Shown: piece after piece, positions 49,595 through 62,198 of the stretch
Layout of the letters: each line of letters starts with the position of its first letter
Position numbering within the stretch: position 1 is the stretch's first letter
From: Glossina fuscipes
Taxonomy: Eukaryota; Arthropoda; Insecta; Diptera; Glossinidae
NCBI RefSeq assembly: GCF_014805625.2
Contig: NW_023998414.1
Location: forward strand, 9,217,305 to 9,281,304
DNA length: 64,000 nucleotides
Direction: 5' to 3'
Position numbers and translations under genes: made by a program
The notes under the pieces: model-generated
Databases searched by the model: none
What the model was told of the DNA's origin: nothing
The model's input: only the letters and a program-made list of their open reading frames with translations

Positions 49595-49985
49595 ATGTTG
49601 ATAAAATTCACTATCTTCGCTATCTTATAGCAGCGGCAGCGCTTCGCAGACCTGTGAAAAAATTCTTGGTGCTATGTCAACATGAAAACCAGCAGCAAAT
49701 GGTTTGCTTGGCTTTGCCTTGCAAATTTCTCAATGTTATGGACGCGTCAAGTTCTCATCGATGGCCGTCGACAAAGTTGATGAAATTCTTAAACAAAAAA
49801 AGTGAAAATAAAATTGAATCATTTCTAGAACAATTAGTATCGGGCAATGAAATACGGTTCGCATATGGCAATAATGTACGAAGATCGCGATTCATCATGG
49901 AGTCGCTCTGAGCCTCATAATTGCTAAGCTAAGGTCGTCGCACTGAAAGTGCATTAATCAAGTTTTGGACGGAAACGCTTTTAAA
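49595..49985 (+). mobile_element. Mariner transposase relic with internal deletion
   Basis: In order on the plus strand, across shifting frames: K-I-H-Y-L-R-Y-L, S-K-W-F-A-W near 49,695-49,715, D-A-S-S-S-H-R-W-P, D-K-V-D-E-I-L near 49,770-49,790, then S-F-L-E-Q-L-V-S-G-N-E-I and Y-G-N-N-V-R-R-S-R. These correspond to the N-terminal helices, the W-F-A-R-F and R-S-G-R-P blocks, and the F-L-x-x-L-V-T-G-D-E-K-W box of mariner. The helix-turn-helix linker between them is missing. The frame 49573-49911 is mostly the accidental openness of this relic. Confidence 0.55.
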
Positions 49986-51224
49986 TAAACATTAATATCT
50001 TCGCTAGACATTTGCTAGTATTATATATTTTATTAAAGCAATTGGAAATTAATTATCATTTGAAGTGCGCAAGCAAAAGCTCGAAATTTCAACGCAAATA
50101 TTTGTTTAAGATAATGGATTTTTCTCATATAATTTAGATACTTTAAAGCATCCATTAGCATCGGCGCAAAAAAAAAAAAAAAAAACAACTTGTGAAACAC
50201 TTACAGTGGCGGTGGTATCTGTTGGCAGTGGGAGGACGGCCTTTCATATATTATTTCATTTAAAAAACTCTTTCTCGCTAATAATGATGCCTTCTGCACG
50301 TGTAATGCGGTGACGACGACAAAGAAGTGGGAAGGAAGGAGAAAAAAGTACCGAGTGGTTGCAGTCTAGTGGCTGTCAGAGCCCAATCGGTAAAGACTAC
50401 GCCATCACACACTGAACACTCAGCTACGATCAGCTACGATCAAACGTGCTCGACCGCACTGAGACTTGAACTCGCCCAAAAATTAATTTATAGTTTCCTA
50501 GAATGTCCTTACCTTTCCCCTTTTTAACACATGTTCTTAAGACTAATACCACTTTAAGTGTTTAAGAATAGTGTTTGTTTTCTTATTGCCTTAACAGATG
50601 GGCTTTGAACTTTTTATGTTATGTGGAAAAAATTAATTATCTGAAAGAAATTTTTACTTTTAAATCTGCTTTCGCTAACAAAGTCACAGTGTGGGAAAAA
50701 GTTTTTAATGTTTATTTCAAATTCCGCTGTAAAATTTGACATACTCTTGCCATCTCCTTTGCTATTACGTAACACTTATGTGAATGTTAAGTCTACGGTA
50801 ACACAGATGCCTTCGAGCATAAAGCCATCGAGGAAAGAGAAGAGAGATATTTGAATTTGGAGTAGTATTTTCATCATCCTAGGAGATAGCTTTGGATGAT
50901 TGGAAAAAAATAATCAAAAAATTATTCTACTGCAAGAATATGTCTTAACATATTTTAAAGCATTAGACACTTTCTTCTCGAAAAGCGATTTTTTAAAACG
51001 GTTCAAAGAAACAACTCCGTTGATTTCTATTATTTTCGGTCGGATTTTTTACAATAATTTTTACAATAATTTAAATTAAATTTTATTTATTAAGAAAAGA
51101 TTGATTTTCTTTGCTCATCAATTACATAAAAAGCAATATTTCTAAAATCCTCTACACACTTCTTAAGCTATAGCCGAAGGTAACTTTATACTATTTTTTT
51201 TTTTTTTTTTTTATTATATCGAAA
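49986..51224. other. Gene-free DNA with the second SINE-like copy
   Basis: Apart from 50335-50475 no structure was seen. Confidence 0.5.
50335..50475 (-). repeat. SINE-like repeat, copy 2
   Basis: Partner of the copy near 7.8 kb. On the minus strand GAGTTCAAGTCTCAGTGCGGT resembles the B-box part of the SINE at 45.1 kb (GGTTCAAATCTCAAGTGCGG), suggesting a shared tRNA ancestor. A short duplication, CAGCTACGAT twice, lies at ~50430-50450. Confidence 0.4.
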
Positions 51225-51750
51225 GGAAAACTTTAGTGACTCCACAAAGTGTATATGTTCGTGATCAGCATAAAATTATGAATTGATTTAAGCATGTCCG
51301 TCTGTATAATGTCCGTTTTTCTGGCCGCAAAAAACAAAGTCATCAAGCCCAAATTTGGCAGAAACCTTGAAACTTGTTTCACGTAGGTTTGTATTGTTAA
51401 TGAGTCAAATCGATCGGAAAGTTGATCCCGCCTACCCAATGTCATAGTGCATCAAAGTTTATATATATATATATATATTTTTTTTTTCAATATTCTTATA
51501 AGGCGGACAAGCAATCTTCAACTTCCCCCAGAAAGTATATATATGTCCTTTGGCTATACAACCATAACTGTGGACATCTTTGCATTCTGTGTTTTACGCT
51601 TGTTACTCATAAAGTACAACATATGCACTTATATTCTGAAAATAGAAAACATCAGCCGCGCCCATCTCAGATTCAGTCATGGCCGAATATAATTTTCTCA
51701 CTTGTTTATATTGAAATTTGAAGCGTAAAAGGCACGGACCGTAGACACCG
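51225..51750. repeat. Dispersed repeat family A copy
   Basis: Has GATCAGCATAAAATTATGAATTG, AAGCATGTCCGTCTG, GCCCAAATTTGGCAGAAACC, and an end (read on the minus strand) with AAGTGAGAAAATTATATTCGG. Confidence 0.55.
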
Positions 51751-52799
51751 TTAAATAAATGATGCCGCGCGAGGGTGGGTTCAGTATTTTTCACCCATTT
51801 TTTATCATTTTCCAAAAAGTTTTTTTCTAATACTATTATATTAGCTTAATATTTTAATTATTCTATTAAGTTTCCTTCTATCGTCCCAAGCAAGCTTTTA
51901 AAAAATATGCTTTTCTGTTAGGCTGCCAGCTCTTAATTCAAAAGTGCTGTCAATTGTTGTTGTTATCAGCCAACGGACTAATTTTATTTACTTGTGTGGC
52001 TTTTGAAGCCTTACATTCTCTTTCGAATTTTAATTTACTTTAGAGTTTTATTAGCAAAAATTTAACTTGTGAGAGAGACTGTAAAAGAATTTATTGATTT
52101 AATATTATTTTTGTGCAAATGTGCTTAGCTCGGTGAGAAGGGAATAATCTTCCTACATGCACCCTTTATATCTGGCCCTTTAGAAGCTCATGCTAGCTGC
52201 ATGCATGTTGCTTTACACTATTCATTTTCTTTTTAGATTCTTGCTCTTATTTATTATGCACGGTAAAGACTTTTCGCTTTTCGCTTTTCGCTTTTTTTTT
52301 TTTTTTAACTTTGCTTTTTGTGAATACAAAATCAAACATTTGTTTAATAGTAATGCTATATATCGTCCACCAGAGAGAAGATAAAGGTGTGTTAATTTTA
52401 TTGTTCCATTTGGAACGTCAATAACCATGGATCGATTACCTTAAATTATAGCATTGATGTACGTCGGCATCAATTTGTGTCTGTAACTCCATCTTTACGC
52501 TGATCGCTTGAATGCGTGTTTGAGAGAAATCGTGAAGAATTTTTGGAAATATCAAGTAAAAGCATAGAAAAGAATTTCCTCCCACTTCTATGAAGTACGT
52601 CAGCGATTAACACAAAGACCATAAAGGCGTATTTATAAGTCTCTATATCGTGAAAGGGCCAGATTTCCTCAAATTTGTGCACACTTTACGTACATATTTC
52701 GTACTCTTTCATTAACAAATGTAGAAAAACGTAGAGTAACGTCATTTTTGGCGTCGTATCGTATTGATTGTGATTTAAATAATAGTTAGTTAATAGTCT

Positions 52800-53585
52800 G
52801 TAAAGTAAGGAAATTACATTCGGTCATGTTCAAATCTTTCATACCCATCACTGTGATCCTAAAAAAAAAAAAAAAAAAAAAACAGAAAAAGAAAAAGAAC
52901 TACATTTTCGCATTCTAAAATATTGTGCTGGGCGTGGCTGATTTGGCTGATTTTGACTTTCAAAATAAAAATGTAAATTATATGTTGGACTCTATGAGTA
53001 ACAAAAAACCACAAAAAAAAAACAAAACACGAAAAGCAAAAACAAGCACATCTTTTGTTGCATGAGTTTGTAGGCGTGTTGTAGGCATCTTCTTTGGAAA
53101 GTTTGAATCCTTGTCAAATTCTCTTGCACATACGTGGGCGATATTATCGTTCTTGCGAACGTATATGCGCAGATAGATAGACGAACGGATGAGTCCGCTT
53201 AGGTGTATTCCGAATTTTAAATTGGCTAATAGGGGCTTTTTGCAGGTTGCTTCTGCAGTTTTGAAAAAAAAATGCAAATTATGACACACTATAAAATTGG
53301 AGGGACATAGACGATTTTTTCCACTTTTTTACAGGTACTATAGCCTCGCCCATAGAATATTTCTGCCCAATTTGAAGTCAGTAGCTTTAATGTGTGCAGC
53401 CAGGAGAATGTTTACAAGAGACATTACGCAGTCGGAGAGACGGACACGATTAAATCGATTTAGGATTTGGTGCTGATCAAGGCGTCTCTGATGCTTTCTT
53501 CTGGGCGTTGCAAACGTTTCGACAAAATGAATATACCTCTCATGCTTCGGCGATGAATATATATAATAAAAAAAAAGAAATCTCA
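52800..53585. repeat. Dispersed repeat family A copy
   Basis: Starts GTAAGGAAATTACATTCGG and CATACCCATCACTGTGATCC, followed by an A run. It ends GGTGCTGATCAAGGCGTCTC and CATGCTTCGGCGATGAATAT. Same ends as the 44.2-45.4 kb copy. Confidence 0.6.
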
Positions 53586-54113
53586 TTTATACGAAAATTA
53601 GTTGTCGGTGGTAACGGTATCCAAGGTGTCACTTGAGTTTCTCATTTTGTTTTTGTTAATGAACAATTACAACTACATATAATGATAACATTTTGAAGAC
53701 TAAAGCATATTAAATTCACTTTTCAAGCAAAATGGAACGTTTACAACTCCACAGTAGGGATCACTTTGTTATTATTAGTATTGTACCAACTGAACAAAGT
53801 GAGAAAGAGATTAAATTGTTTTCTTTTTTTTTTTTTTTTTTCTATGTTTTTGCCCATCAAAGTATTGGACTCTGTGAAGATTTTTTAATGGATGTTTAAG
53901 ATCTTTGACGTTGAAAAGATGATTTTATCTCTTTTCAAAGAGCTCGACTTCATCTTAATATTTTTTTAAAAAAATCTTTACAAAATTTGCGCAAACAGAT
54001 TAAAGTCTCTTTAAAATTATCTCTATAAATATTGAATATTATTATTTACCGGAAATTTAATATATTTTCATGTAACTCAATGGATTTTTACCATTTTCCT
54101 AATTGGTTTTCAG

Positions 54114-54220
54114 AAAAGCAGGTCACTACGACGAGTTGCATTAGTTCCGAAACGAGAGCTACCCAAGATATAAGAGAAATTCATATTACAGAGGACTCCT
54201 TGCCCGTATTACTAACCTAA
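54114..54220 (+). other. Possible orphan terminal exon
   Basis: A pyrimidine-rich acceptor (TTGGTTTTCAG) precedes 34 codons of mixed composition, E-T-R-A-T-Q-D-I-R-E-I-H-I-T-E-D, ending in TAA at 54218-54220. No donor exon that would join it was found. It could be the last exon of a gene with a long upstream intron, or chance. Confidence 0.2.
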
Positions 54221-56069
54221 GCAAGTTTGCTTTCCTTGCTTTAGTTGTTAACAGCACAGCAATTATATATTATGGACTGACAATTGGGCAATTGTTGAAA
54301 TTGTGGAAATGGTTTGAACTGATGACATATATTTTTCCTATCATTTTTGCATATGAATTTCTTGCAAAAAAAGAATTCCAATGATTGGATTTAAGATCGT
54401 TATAGTAATTAAATTAAATAAATAAATAACTTTTAATTCTAGCGAGAGCCAAGTAATGAAGTTTTTGACTTTCTACGCAAACTTAGTTTAAGTGAGTGTA
54501 TGCAATAGATCCGGTCTCTTAAATAGTTTTATAAAGATTTCGTTTCTCGTTCTCGTCGCAAAATATAGGTATTCTTAAAGCGTGCAGCTCTAGCTAGGTG
54601 TAGGTTAATAATCAGGGAGAGTAAGCTATTAATTTAAGCGGAAATGTCGGGAGTATGCCGATGAATGAACGAATGGGAAAATTCATTTGGATACTATAGA
54701 CGTTTGCTTTTTACTATGCATTTTTTGGGATGGACGTTTCACGTTTCACTTTACAAGTCTATAGTTTTTTATCTTATCTTATCTTTTTATTTGCTTGCAA
54801 TGGTAGAAACGATCCTAACATATATGTAAAAGAAAGATAAGCATATCTTGATTATTCTATAGCCCAATTTAGAGGTCTTTTAAAGCAGCTGCAAAGCGAT
54901 AAACATCCAAAGCACACTCGTAATAGGTCAACAAATAGAACGTTATGGAAACGTGACTGCTGATTAGGTAATCGACTTGAAATCAATTCAAATACGGTAA
55001 AATATATTATTTGAAGAGATAATACGATCATCGCAATAGTGGATAAACTAAAGTTAGAAAAATAGTTAACTAATCTCAATATTCTTGAATTAATAAAATC
55101 TCAATTATTATTTATAGACAGACATACACATACTTAAGAGTTAAGCATTGAGCATTACCTACTTGATGTAATGTATTTTGTTAAGCTTCCAATCACTATA
55201 TCATTTCATTATCGATAAATCAAGTTAAGTTTAATTACGATTGGCATTCGTGGTAGTGCTTATGTCAAATTATGTGAAAGTGTTAGTTTTAATTAAAATC
55301 GCAATAGATTGCGTTATCGTTGTTTTATTGTTGCATTCTCTCTTTAATTATATGATGGATAAGCTTCGAAATAATATCTACTTTTACGATCACCACAACT
55401 AGTCGATATTATATAATATGGTTGTCCTTGCTTACCCTATAAAGACTGCATATTTGTGTTAAGTAATGGTTTTCTACTTTTTTTTTTTTTTTCTACTATT
55501 TTTTTTTATCTTAAAAAAATTTAAAATAAAAATTATTATATTTTTCCCAAAAAAAAAAAAAATACAAAAAACTATTGCATTTTTATAAATAAGAGGAAAA
55601 TTTCTCTTGACTGGAAAATTTTTAAGAGAAAAAAATGCGAAAAATATTTAACAATAGCACAGTACACTAGTGTCTTGTTAAAAACATTGTTCTTTATGAA
55701 CATTCTTTTTACAAGGAAAACGGGAAAATGAGATGCGAAGAACATTTTCGGCTTACTTTGTATGAATTTTTAAGGTTTTCCCATTGAAAGTTTTCGTTTA
55801 CTTTATGTCTTTTTCTCTTTGTTTTAAACAAAGTTCAAGGATATCATTATCATCATTTCAAATTACTTGCATCGTTGAAAAATATATTTTTATGCATAAG
55901 TCGAGAACAAATCTATCCATACAATACCCTACAGCTTGTATTTCTTTATATTGTGTATAAGAATTGTTGTAATTGTGTGTGTGTGTACGTACTGAGTGAG
56001 TAGGTTGTTTTTAAATCAAACGAGCCTGAATATTAAAAAGATTGCATTTTTCCAAAATTATATAACAAC

Positions 56070-56091
56070 AATAATAATAATAATAATAATA
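56070..56091. repeat. (AAT)n microsatellite
   Basis: Seven units. Confidence 0.85.
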
Positions 56092-56469
56092 AAAACAAAT
56101 AATTTCTTAAATGATTTTGTAAAGAGAAGAGAGAGAGATTCCGTTAATTTGCATTAGAACGATGGGAGATTTTAATCAGATAATCCATCAGTTGAGAATT
56201 TACCAACGACCGCCATTTTTCAAATTGATTGCTTTGAGCATTTATTACGCACAAATGTATTTTACATAATTGCGGTCTTAACGCGTAGCAGAGAAAAAAA
56301 GCCGGCAAATTTGCTTAAAGATAGTATCTTTTGCCTGATATTTAGTAATCCATTAATCAAGGGGGTCCCAAAATTTATTCAAGATTGAAATTAAATAGAG
56401 AACCGAGTTATTTTTTTATTAAATCCTAATGCACCTAGGATTGGATTATGAATGGAATAGTGTGGTCTC

Positions 56470-56720
56470 CATGGCTTTGTGGCTAAATTTCGTTAATGCG
56501 ACATTGAACCTCCTCTTTCAATGCACGAGTGGTTGTTGAGCTTGTTGGCAAAGATCTTTGCTTTCAAATAAGGTCTGCGGGTAATGCTGGTAATTGATCA
56601 ACGGCGCCGTGGTTAAGCCTTTCAGACAGGAACCCACGTTAAACCCTTGCTATAAATTCTTTCAAATAAGGCCATGAAAAGAAATCCAGTCCAATTACCC
56701 TCTGACGGAGTTAAATCAAT
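56470..56720 (-). mobile_element. Tc1/mariner-type DDE transposase C-terminal relic
   Basis: The minus strand gives L-D-F-F-S-W-P-Y-L-K near 56,690. It then gives R-P-Y-L-K-A-K-I-F-A-N-K near 56,550-56,580 and, one frame on, T-T-T-R-A-L-K-E-E-V-Q-C-R-I-N-E-I near 56,500. The x-D-F-F-L-W-G-x-L-K ... T-x-x-A-L-K-x-x-I order is that of arthropod Tc1/mariner-related transposases. The P-Y-L-K-x block appears twice, suggesting a small internal duplication. No catalytic core is left. Confidence 0.45.
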
Positions 56721-57601
56721 AGGGAAAACACGTTGCATACTCGTGTAATGCTGCATTTTTACTAACACTAACTTAACTGTCAGCTGGCAAACTATGCTTT
56801 TTTCTTGCGGTTGCCAACACTTTGCCGGCACGGCTGGCGGCAAAATTCAAATTTTACGTAAATTCTAGGCTGCCCTCAGCCGTCAGCAATAAATGGCATA
56901 AAAAGTGTGCAAATAAAACAATGGAGTCAGTGACGTAATCGATATTTCGTTAATATCAGATTTCGGAATTTTGAGAAAGAATTGAAATTTTAAATTTATA
57001 TTTTGTCTTGTTGCGAAAATCCGATATCCGAGAATCCGTTAAGAGTGTCGATATGGTAAGTCCATCACAATAGAGAAATTTCTAAAAATATTACGCCTAA
57101 TAAGAGAGCCGGCTTTACGATTTCAAAAGATTGATTGAATTTAGTATACCAGATGCCATTGTGGATGCGATGGACATAATGAGTTAAATAAGTTAAGCGC
57201 AAGTCGACTTTTCAGTACTTGCCATAGTGCTTAAAGGTATACTAGAGCAATACTGTGACCGTTGTTGTCCGGCAAATGTTTACATGATTTAATGTCTTTC
57301 TTATAGAATTTCCGTTGGGTTCAATTACACACAATGTTTGCAAGGCTGTGAACAAAAAGAATGCTTAAGCAAGAGGAAAAATTTTAGTTAAAAGTTAATG
57401 ATGCTTTATTAATGAGGCCATGAATTATGTATGTACAGTGTTTTTTGTTTAATAGCATTCGTGAAAGAACTGCATTTTTTTTTCTTTTTTTATTTTTTTT
57501 CACACCTCACACCTGAATACTAACTCGTATACTGGCCTACTTGCTTATTGATATTTAACTTAACCAATCCGATGTGAAGTGTCGTAGGGTTCGCCCAATT
57601 C

Positions 57602-57647
<46 letters not shown>

Positions 57648-59644
57648 AACGAATTGTCTTAGTTAAATGAACAGTACTGCATACTGATTTATGCAATTCA
57701 GAAAGTCTTGTAACATAGATATTTTTCGCTTAGTCAGTGTTTGTTGTCTTTATTTGTTTTTAGTTACACTTACCATCCGATGATGATATTTTCTACGTGA
57801 CTTTTAGTTTTCGGATAAAGTAAAACATTTCAAACATATATAATTAAATTGTCGGCAAACCGACATCAGCACATACATATGTTTGCAAATCAATGATAAC
57901 TCCTCATCTTATTGAAGTATTTCAGAATTATTTCCTTTTCTTGTTTTGAAATTTCCTTTCGAAATAGTTTCCAGTTTTATAGGCCTAAACTATGCATAAT
58001 AAGCATTATATTAGGCATTCTCTACAAAAGTCACTAAAATTACAAGAAGAGAAAATAGTATTTATTATTACATCTTCTTTCTTCTATTTATTACTTATCA
58101 TATTTTATAGATAAGCACTCCAAATTTTTTAAAAAAAAATTTTACTGTTATTAGAAAATTTAGAAAATATATTTTTTTTCTTTTGTTGTTTCAAACATTA
58201 ATAGACCTTTATAGTGTTTTTACCGGTAGAGTTATTCAGATACATTTAATTTCAGTGATAAGACATTCAGAAGACTTTGGTCGATTTCAATCGAACTTCT
58301 TGTCCCTAATAAAGTGGCGCGGGATTAATGTCGTGTCTTTGACCGTTAGAAAGTGCTAGGCGATGTCCTGTGGTCTATTGACTACCATATTAGGCCGTTT
58401 GGATCTGAAGTCTCTATTGCCCTTACGTGCTCTAGGGGTCATTGATTGATAGTCAATTGACATTTAATTTCCAAGTACAATCGATGGTTAATAAGGTTAT
58501 GTCAGTCAGCGGTTAGTCTTATGAAAATGTAAGCAACGAGATTTGACGTTTCGTGCGTCACAAAAAGCCTATACGTATCATTAGTTAGACATACTGGCGG
58601 ATGTGTCTCAGTAGTTTGGTCACCAAGCTATAGCTATTATGTGAAACGTTGGTGGCATCTGTCCAGAAAGAGTTTCTCCAAATTTTACTTTGAGGGCTTA
58701 GATGGAGATAGGAAAGAGCAGTTCCTCGACGGGTCTTGATGCAAGTTTTGTGGCTGAGCTTCTTAATGACGAACTATGGTCGTCTCCATTCTTAATGAAT
58801 GAGGTTGACTTCATTGCCATCTGTAGGGTCTCTAGGTAGTTCTTTTCCTTGCACCTATCTCTGAACTGCATTCTTCTATGTGTGTTCCCTGCAAACTCTT
58901 AAATGAAAATTATCATTTCTTCTCCATTTCATTGGATATGTGAAACGTATGCTACTTAAACGATAACGTGATTATAAGCTATTAAGTGTAGATGTTGCTG
59001 CTATCTTTTTTTATCTTATCTGTTGCCATTATAGGCTTAGGTTATAGCTGCTAATAGATAAATAAGTAAATAATCTCGTAAGAAAGCAAAATAAATCATA
59101 GAGTTAAAGTGCGTATACCCTCCACAATGCTGCAATGTGTGCTCCCTTTAAGATGGTATTTCTTAAGACTCTTAAAGTACACGATACTCTTCTAGAACAC
59201 ATAATTGAAAATCGAAGATGGATAGAAATTACAATCGAGGCTCTTAACACTTGACTATCGCGATTAGGGGGAGCTGTGGCGGTCATCCTTCAAAACGCAC
59301 AGCTTACTTAGGCTAAAACTAATTCATTTGCGAATCTCTATTATTCTGGATATAAAACTCAATATAAGTATAAGAATAATATAAGTCAAGAATAATATAA
59401 GTCGAAGTAGGAAATGTAAGACGAAGCGTTATAGCCAGACGAGGTCGAATAAAAAATATAAATCAATGCGATCCAATTAAAAGAAAGTCTTATAAATTAA
59501 GCTTTGCTGCTACGAAAAGGTTTACGTTTTGTAAGTTCAAATGGCCCGCCGCCGTTCATATTCTTTGGGATGCGAAGGATGAAATCTATATTCTTTTCGT
59601 CAACCTGTTAGCAACGTCCAGTGTTAAACGTCAGCAATCCCTCG
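56721..59644. other. Gene-free DNA
   Basis: 58,260-58,880 is GC-richer, with fragments that look like decayed coding sequence in several frames, but no motif I can name. The AGT microsatellite lies at 57.6 kb. Confidence 0.45.
57602..57646. repeat. (AGT)n microsatellite
   Basis: Fifteen AGT units without error, which suggests recent expansion. Confidence 0.95.
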
Positions 59645-60080
59645 AAGTATATATATATATATTCGCGATCATTATCAAATTATAAATCGAGTTAAACATG
59701 TCCGTTCATTGGGCTGTCCGTCTGTCCGTCTGTCCGTCTGCCAAATTGTGTAGCATGTGTGGCATGTGTTCTCTCTTTCGCAAAAAAGTAAAAATCGGTC
59801 AAGTTACACGCGTACAAACCTCACAACCAACCAAACTGAGAACACTTTTCGATTTACTCGTTACTCATAAAATACAAGACATACACGATATAAATTTCCG
59901 GTTTTGTGTTGAAAGTAGAAAAATCAGCCGCGCCCATCCAGTATTGTAGATTATGAAAATTTAATTCTTTTCCTTTTTGTTTTTAGGATCACAGTGCTGG
60001 GTATAAAAAATTCGATGACGGCCGAAAGTAATTTTCTACTTTGTTTTCTTCACGTTGAATTTCTCTTTGAAGCGTATAGC
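59645..60080. repeat. Dispersed repeat family A copy
   Basis: Has GCGATCATTATCAAATTATAAATCG, a TGTCCGTCTGTCCG run, and the inverted end TTTTAGGATCACAGTGCTGGG with GGCCGAAAGTAATTTTCTACTT. Confidence 0.55.
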
Positions 60081-62198
60081 GGAGGATGTTCAATTAGATT
60101 AGGTTTATGACTAGATGCTATCCATCTATGTATTCTTTGATTATTGCAGAAAGAAGAAGAAGAAGAAAAAGAAAAATTCTTGAAAATTTTTGAACGATTA
60201 ATATGCAGAAACCGTTTTTCTTTTAATGTTTATTTTATTGACTAAGTGCTACAATTGCGATGAAGTATGGCTATGTTTTGTGTTTAAAATGTTTATAATG
60301 TATTTATCGAAAATCCTTGAAATGAAATGAAGTACTTGGCTGCTGTAACAGTAGTTAAGTAAAAGCATTTTTGAACGTGCAGGTGTATAAAACATACCTT
60401 TCGGGCATATTAAATTTTCATTTAAAATCTATCAGAGCGCAATGTACGAAATTGCGTCCATAAGATGACGCGACCGTAACACTGATGCAAAACGAAATCC
60501 AATTATTTATACAAAGTAATAGCAAAAGATATGCAATATCGTCATAAAGTTCACCGTAGCATGGTAAATAGAATCAAAAATGCCACACTCAGAATATGTT
60601 TGTGAATATGTTAATATTGACGAAAAATATGATGAGTTGATGATATGATGAAATGGTTCATGCGTAAGTGAATGTCGAATAAATGCGGAGAATGTTCTTA
60701 AAACAACAAAAACAACATAAATGTTATAGAGAGGTGTTTAAGCAATGCAGCCGAGCATATGTAAAAGCACAATAAAATTCGTTATCAACCTTTAATGAAA
60801 ATATACTAAAAATCATTTGAGAATAATTCTAAAGAAAGAGTGAAACGAAGTTACATTCATTCACAAGCGAATTTTGGACGAAAACATATCTTTAACTTAA
60901 TCCTAATATTTTTTGGTTAACTTCAGACATTACACAAAGACGCTGAAAACGAGTCTCCGGTTAATATTTGCTAAAATTTTCATTCCTTTACAGCTTTCTT
61001 CACATTTCTTAGTTTGTTTCAAGAAAATTTGGGCTCAAATTTCATTGTAATCTTCTCAAAGAATCTAGAACCAACAGTAGAATTTCCGCTAATAAGCATT
61101 GTACAGATGGACGAATGGGGACAAATCCTGTATTGAGAAACTTTACAAGATTTTTGATAAGTAATTTTCAACGTTGCAAGTCGACTGACATAGCCAATAT
61201 ATCCGGCCATCCTTTAGTGACGTCAATAAAAGATAAAGTCAATAACAGTTGAGGACTAATGCGTGATTATAAAAGGCAAAAAGCATATATATGTATGTAA
61301 ATATATGAATTTTCTTTAATATCATTTTTTATATATATGTTAGCGTACCTGTGTTACATAAACATTTTTCTTATTATTAATTCACAGAAATATGGTAATG
61401 CTTCATGCATAAAATTATTCCTATAATAATATTGTTCATAAAAGTTTCTTATTTTTTTTTATTAAAGATAATATGAGTCATTTCGCGCTACTCTTACTTA
61501 CATTATAGTACTCGCGACAAGGTCAAACGTTCAACTGTCAGTTTGTCAACTGTGGTTTCAAAGCTTCCCATTCTCTCTCCATTTCTCTCATATTCTCTCT
61601 TTTGCTTTACAGTTTGTTGAACAACTAAATAAAAAACATACTACACCCTGATCACATCATCATTCTATGTAAAACCGTCGCGCTTTGCTTGATTATCCTC
61701 GCTGCTTTAATCCAATCCCAGTTAGTTGTAATATGCTCTACTCTATTTTATTGGATAATTTAAAAGCTCTGCAGTTAAATGCGATTTTGCAGGATTTTAA
61801 TTTGTGGCTTTTAGTGCTCTATATTTGATGTCCGTGTAAACTGATTAAAGTTAATATTATTTTAATAATAACATTTAATGGGAAAATATTACAGATTTTC
61901 CAATAAGAAAAAAATGCTTCAATTTATGTTTTCATTTAATTGTAAAAATGACTGAAAAAGGAATGTAAGCAAATCGTATTATTGAGTTTTCCGTAGACTG
62001 GAAGAAAACGTACATACACACGGCCAAGTTGGTCAAGTGAAAATAAATTGTAACGAGACTGCCGCATTTGCTAGAAGAGAAGAGGACTAGAGCTAGCGGA
62101 GCACAAGACAGAGTAAGCGTTAATAAGCGGTCGAAAGTGTGTCGTACACATGAGTCGTGTGTGTGTGTGGCATATGACTCGCGAAATATACCGTACAG
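60081..62198. other. Gene-free AT-rich DNA
   Basis: Only the unassigned 76-codon frame at 61.0 kb and a GAA-rich run at ~60,150. Confidence 0.5.
61022..61252 (+). other. Unassigned 76-codon open frame
   Basis: Open between a TAG just upstream and TGA at 61250-61252, with no early ATG. It reads R-K-F-G-L-K-F-H-C-N at the start and C-K-S-T-D-I-A-N-I-S-G-H-P near the end. The I-x-x-I-S-G-H pattern recalls the C-terminal motif of tyrosine recombinases (Crypton-like elements), but this rests on a few residues only. Confidence 0.2.

Larger units (their letters stand above)
53586..56469. other. Gene-free AT-rich DNA
   Basis: Only the possible orphan exon at 54.1 kb, homopolymers and the AAT microsatellite. 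Confidence 0.5.

Noticed and set aside
51422..51815. Several ORFs of 70-99 codons
   Set aside because: They lie in a family A repeat that is non-coding in its other copies.
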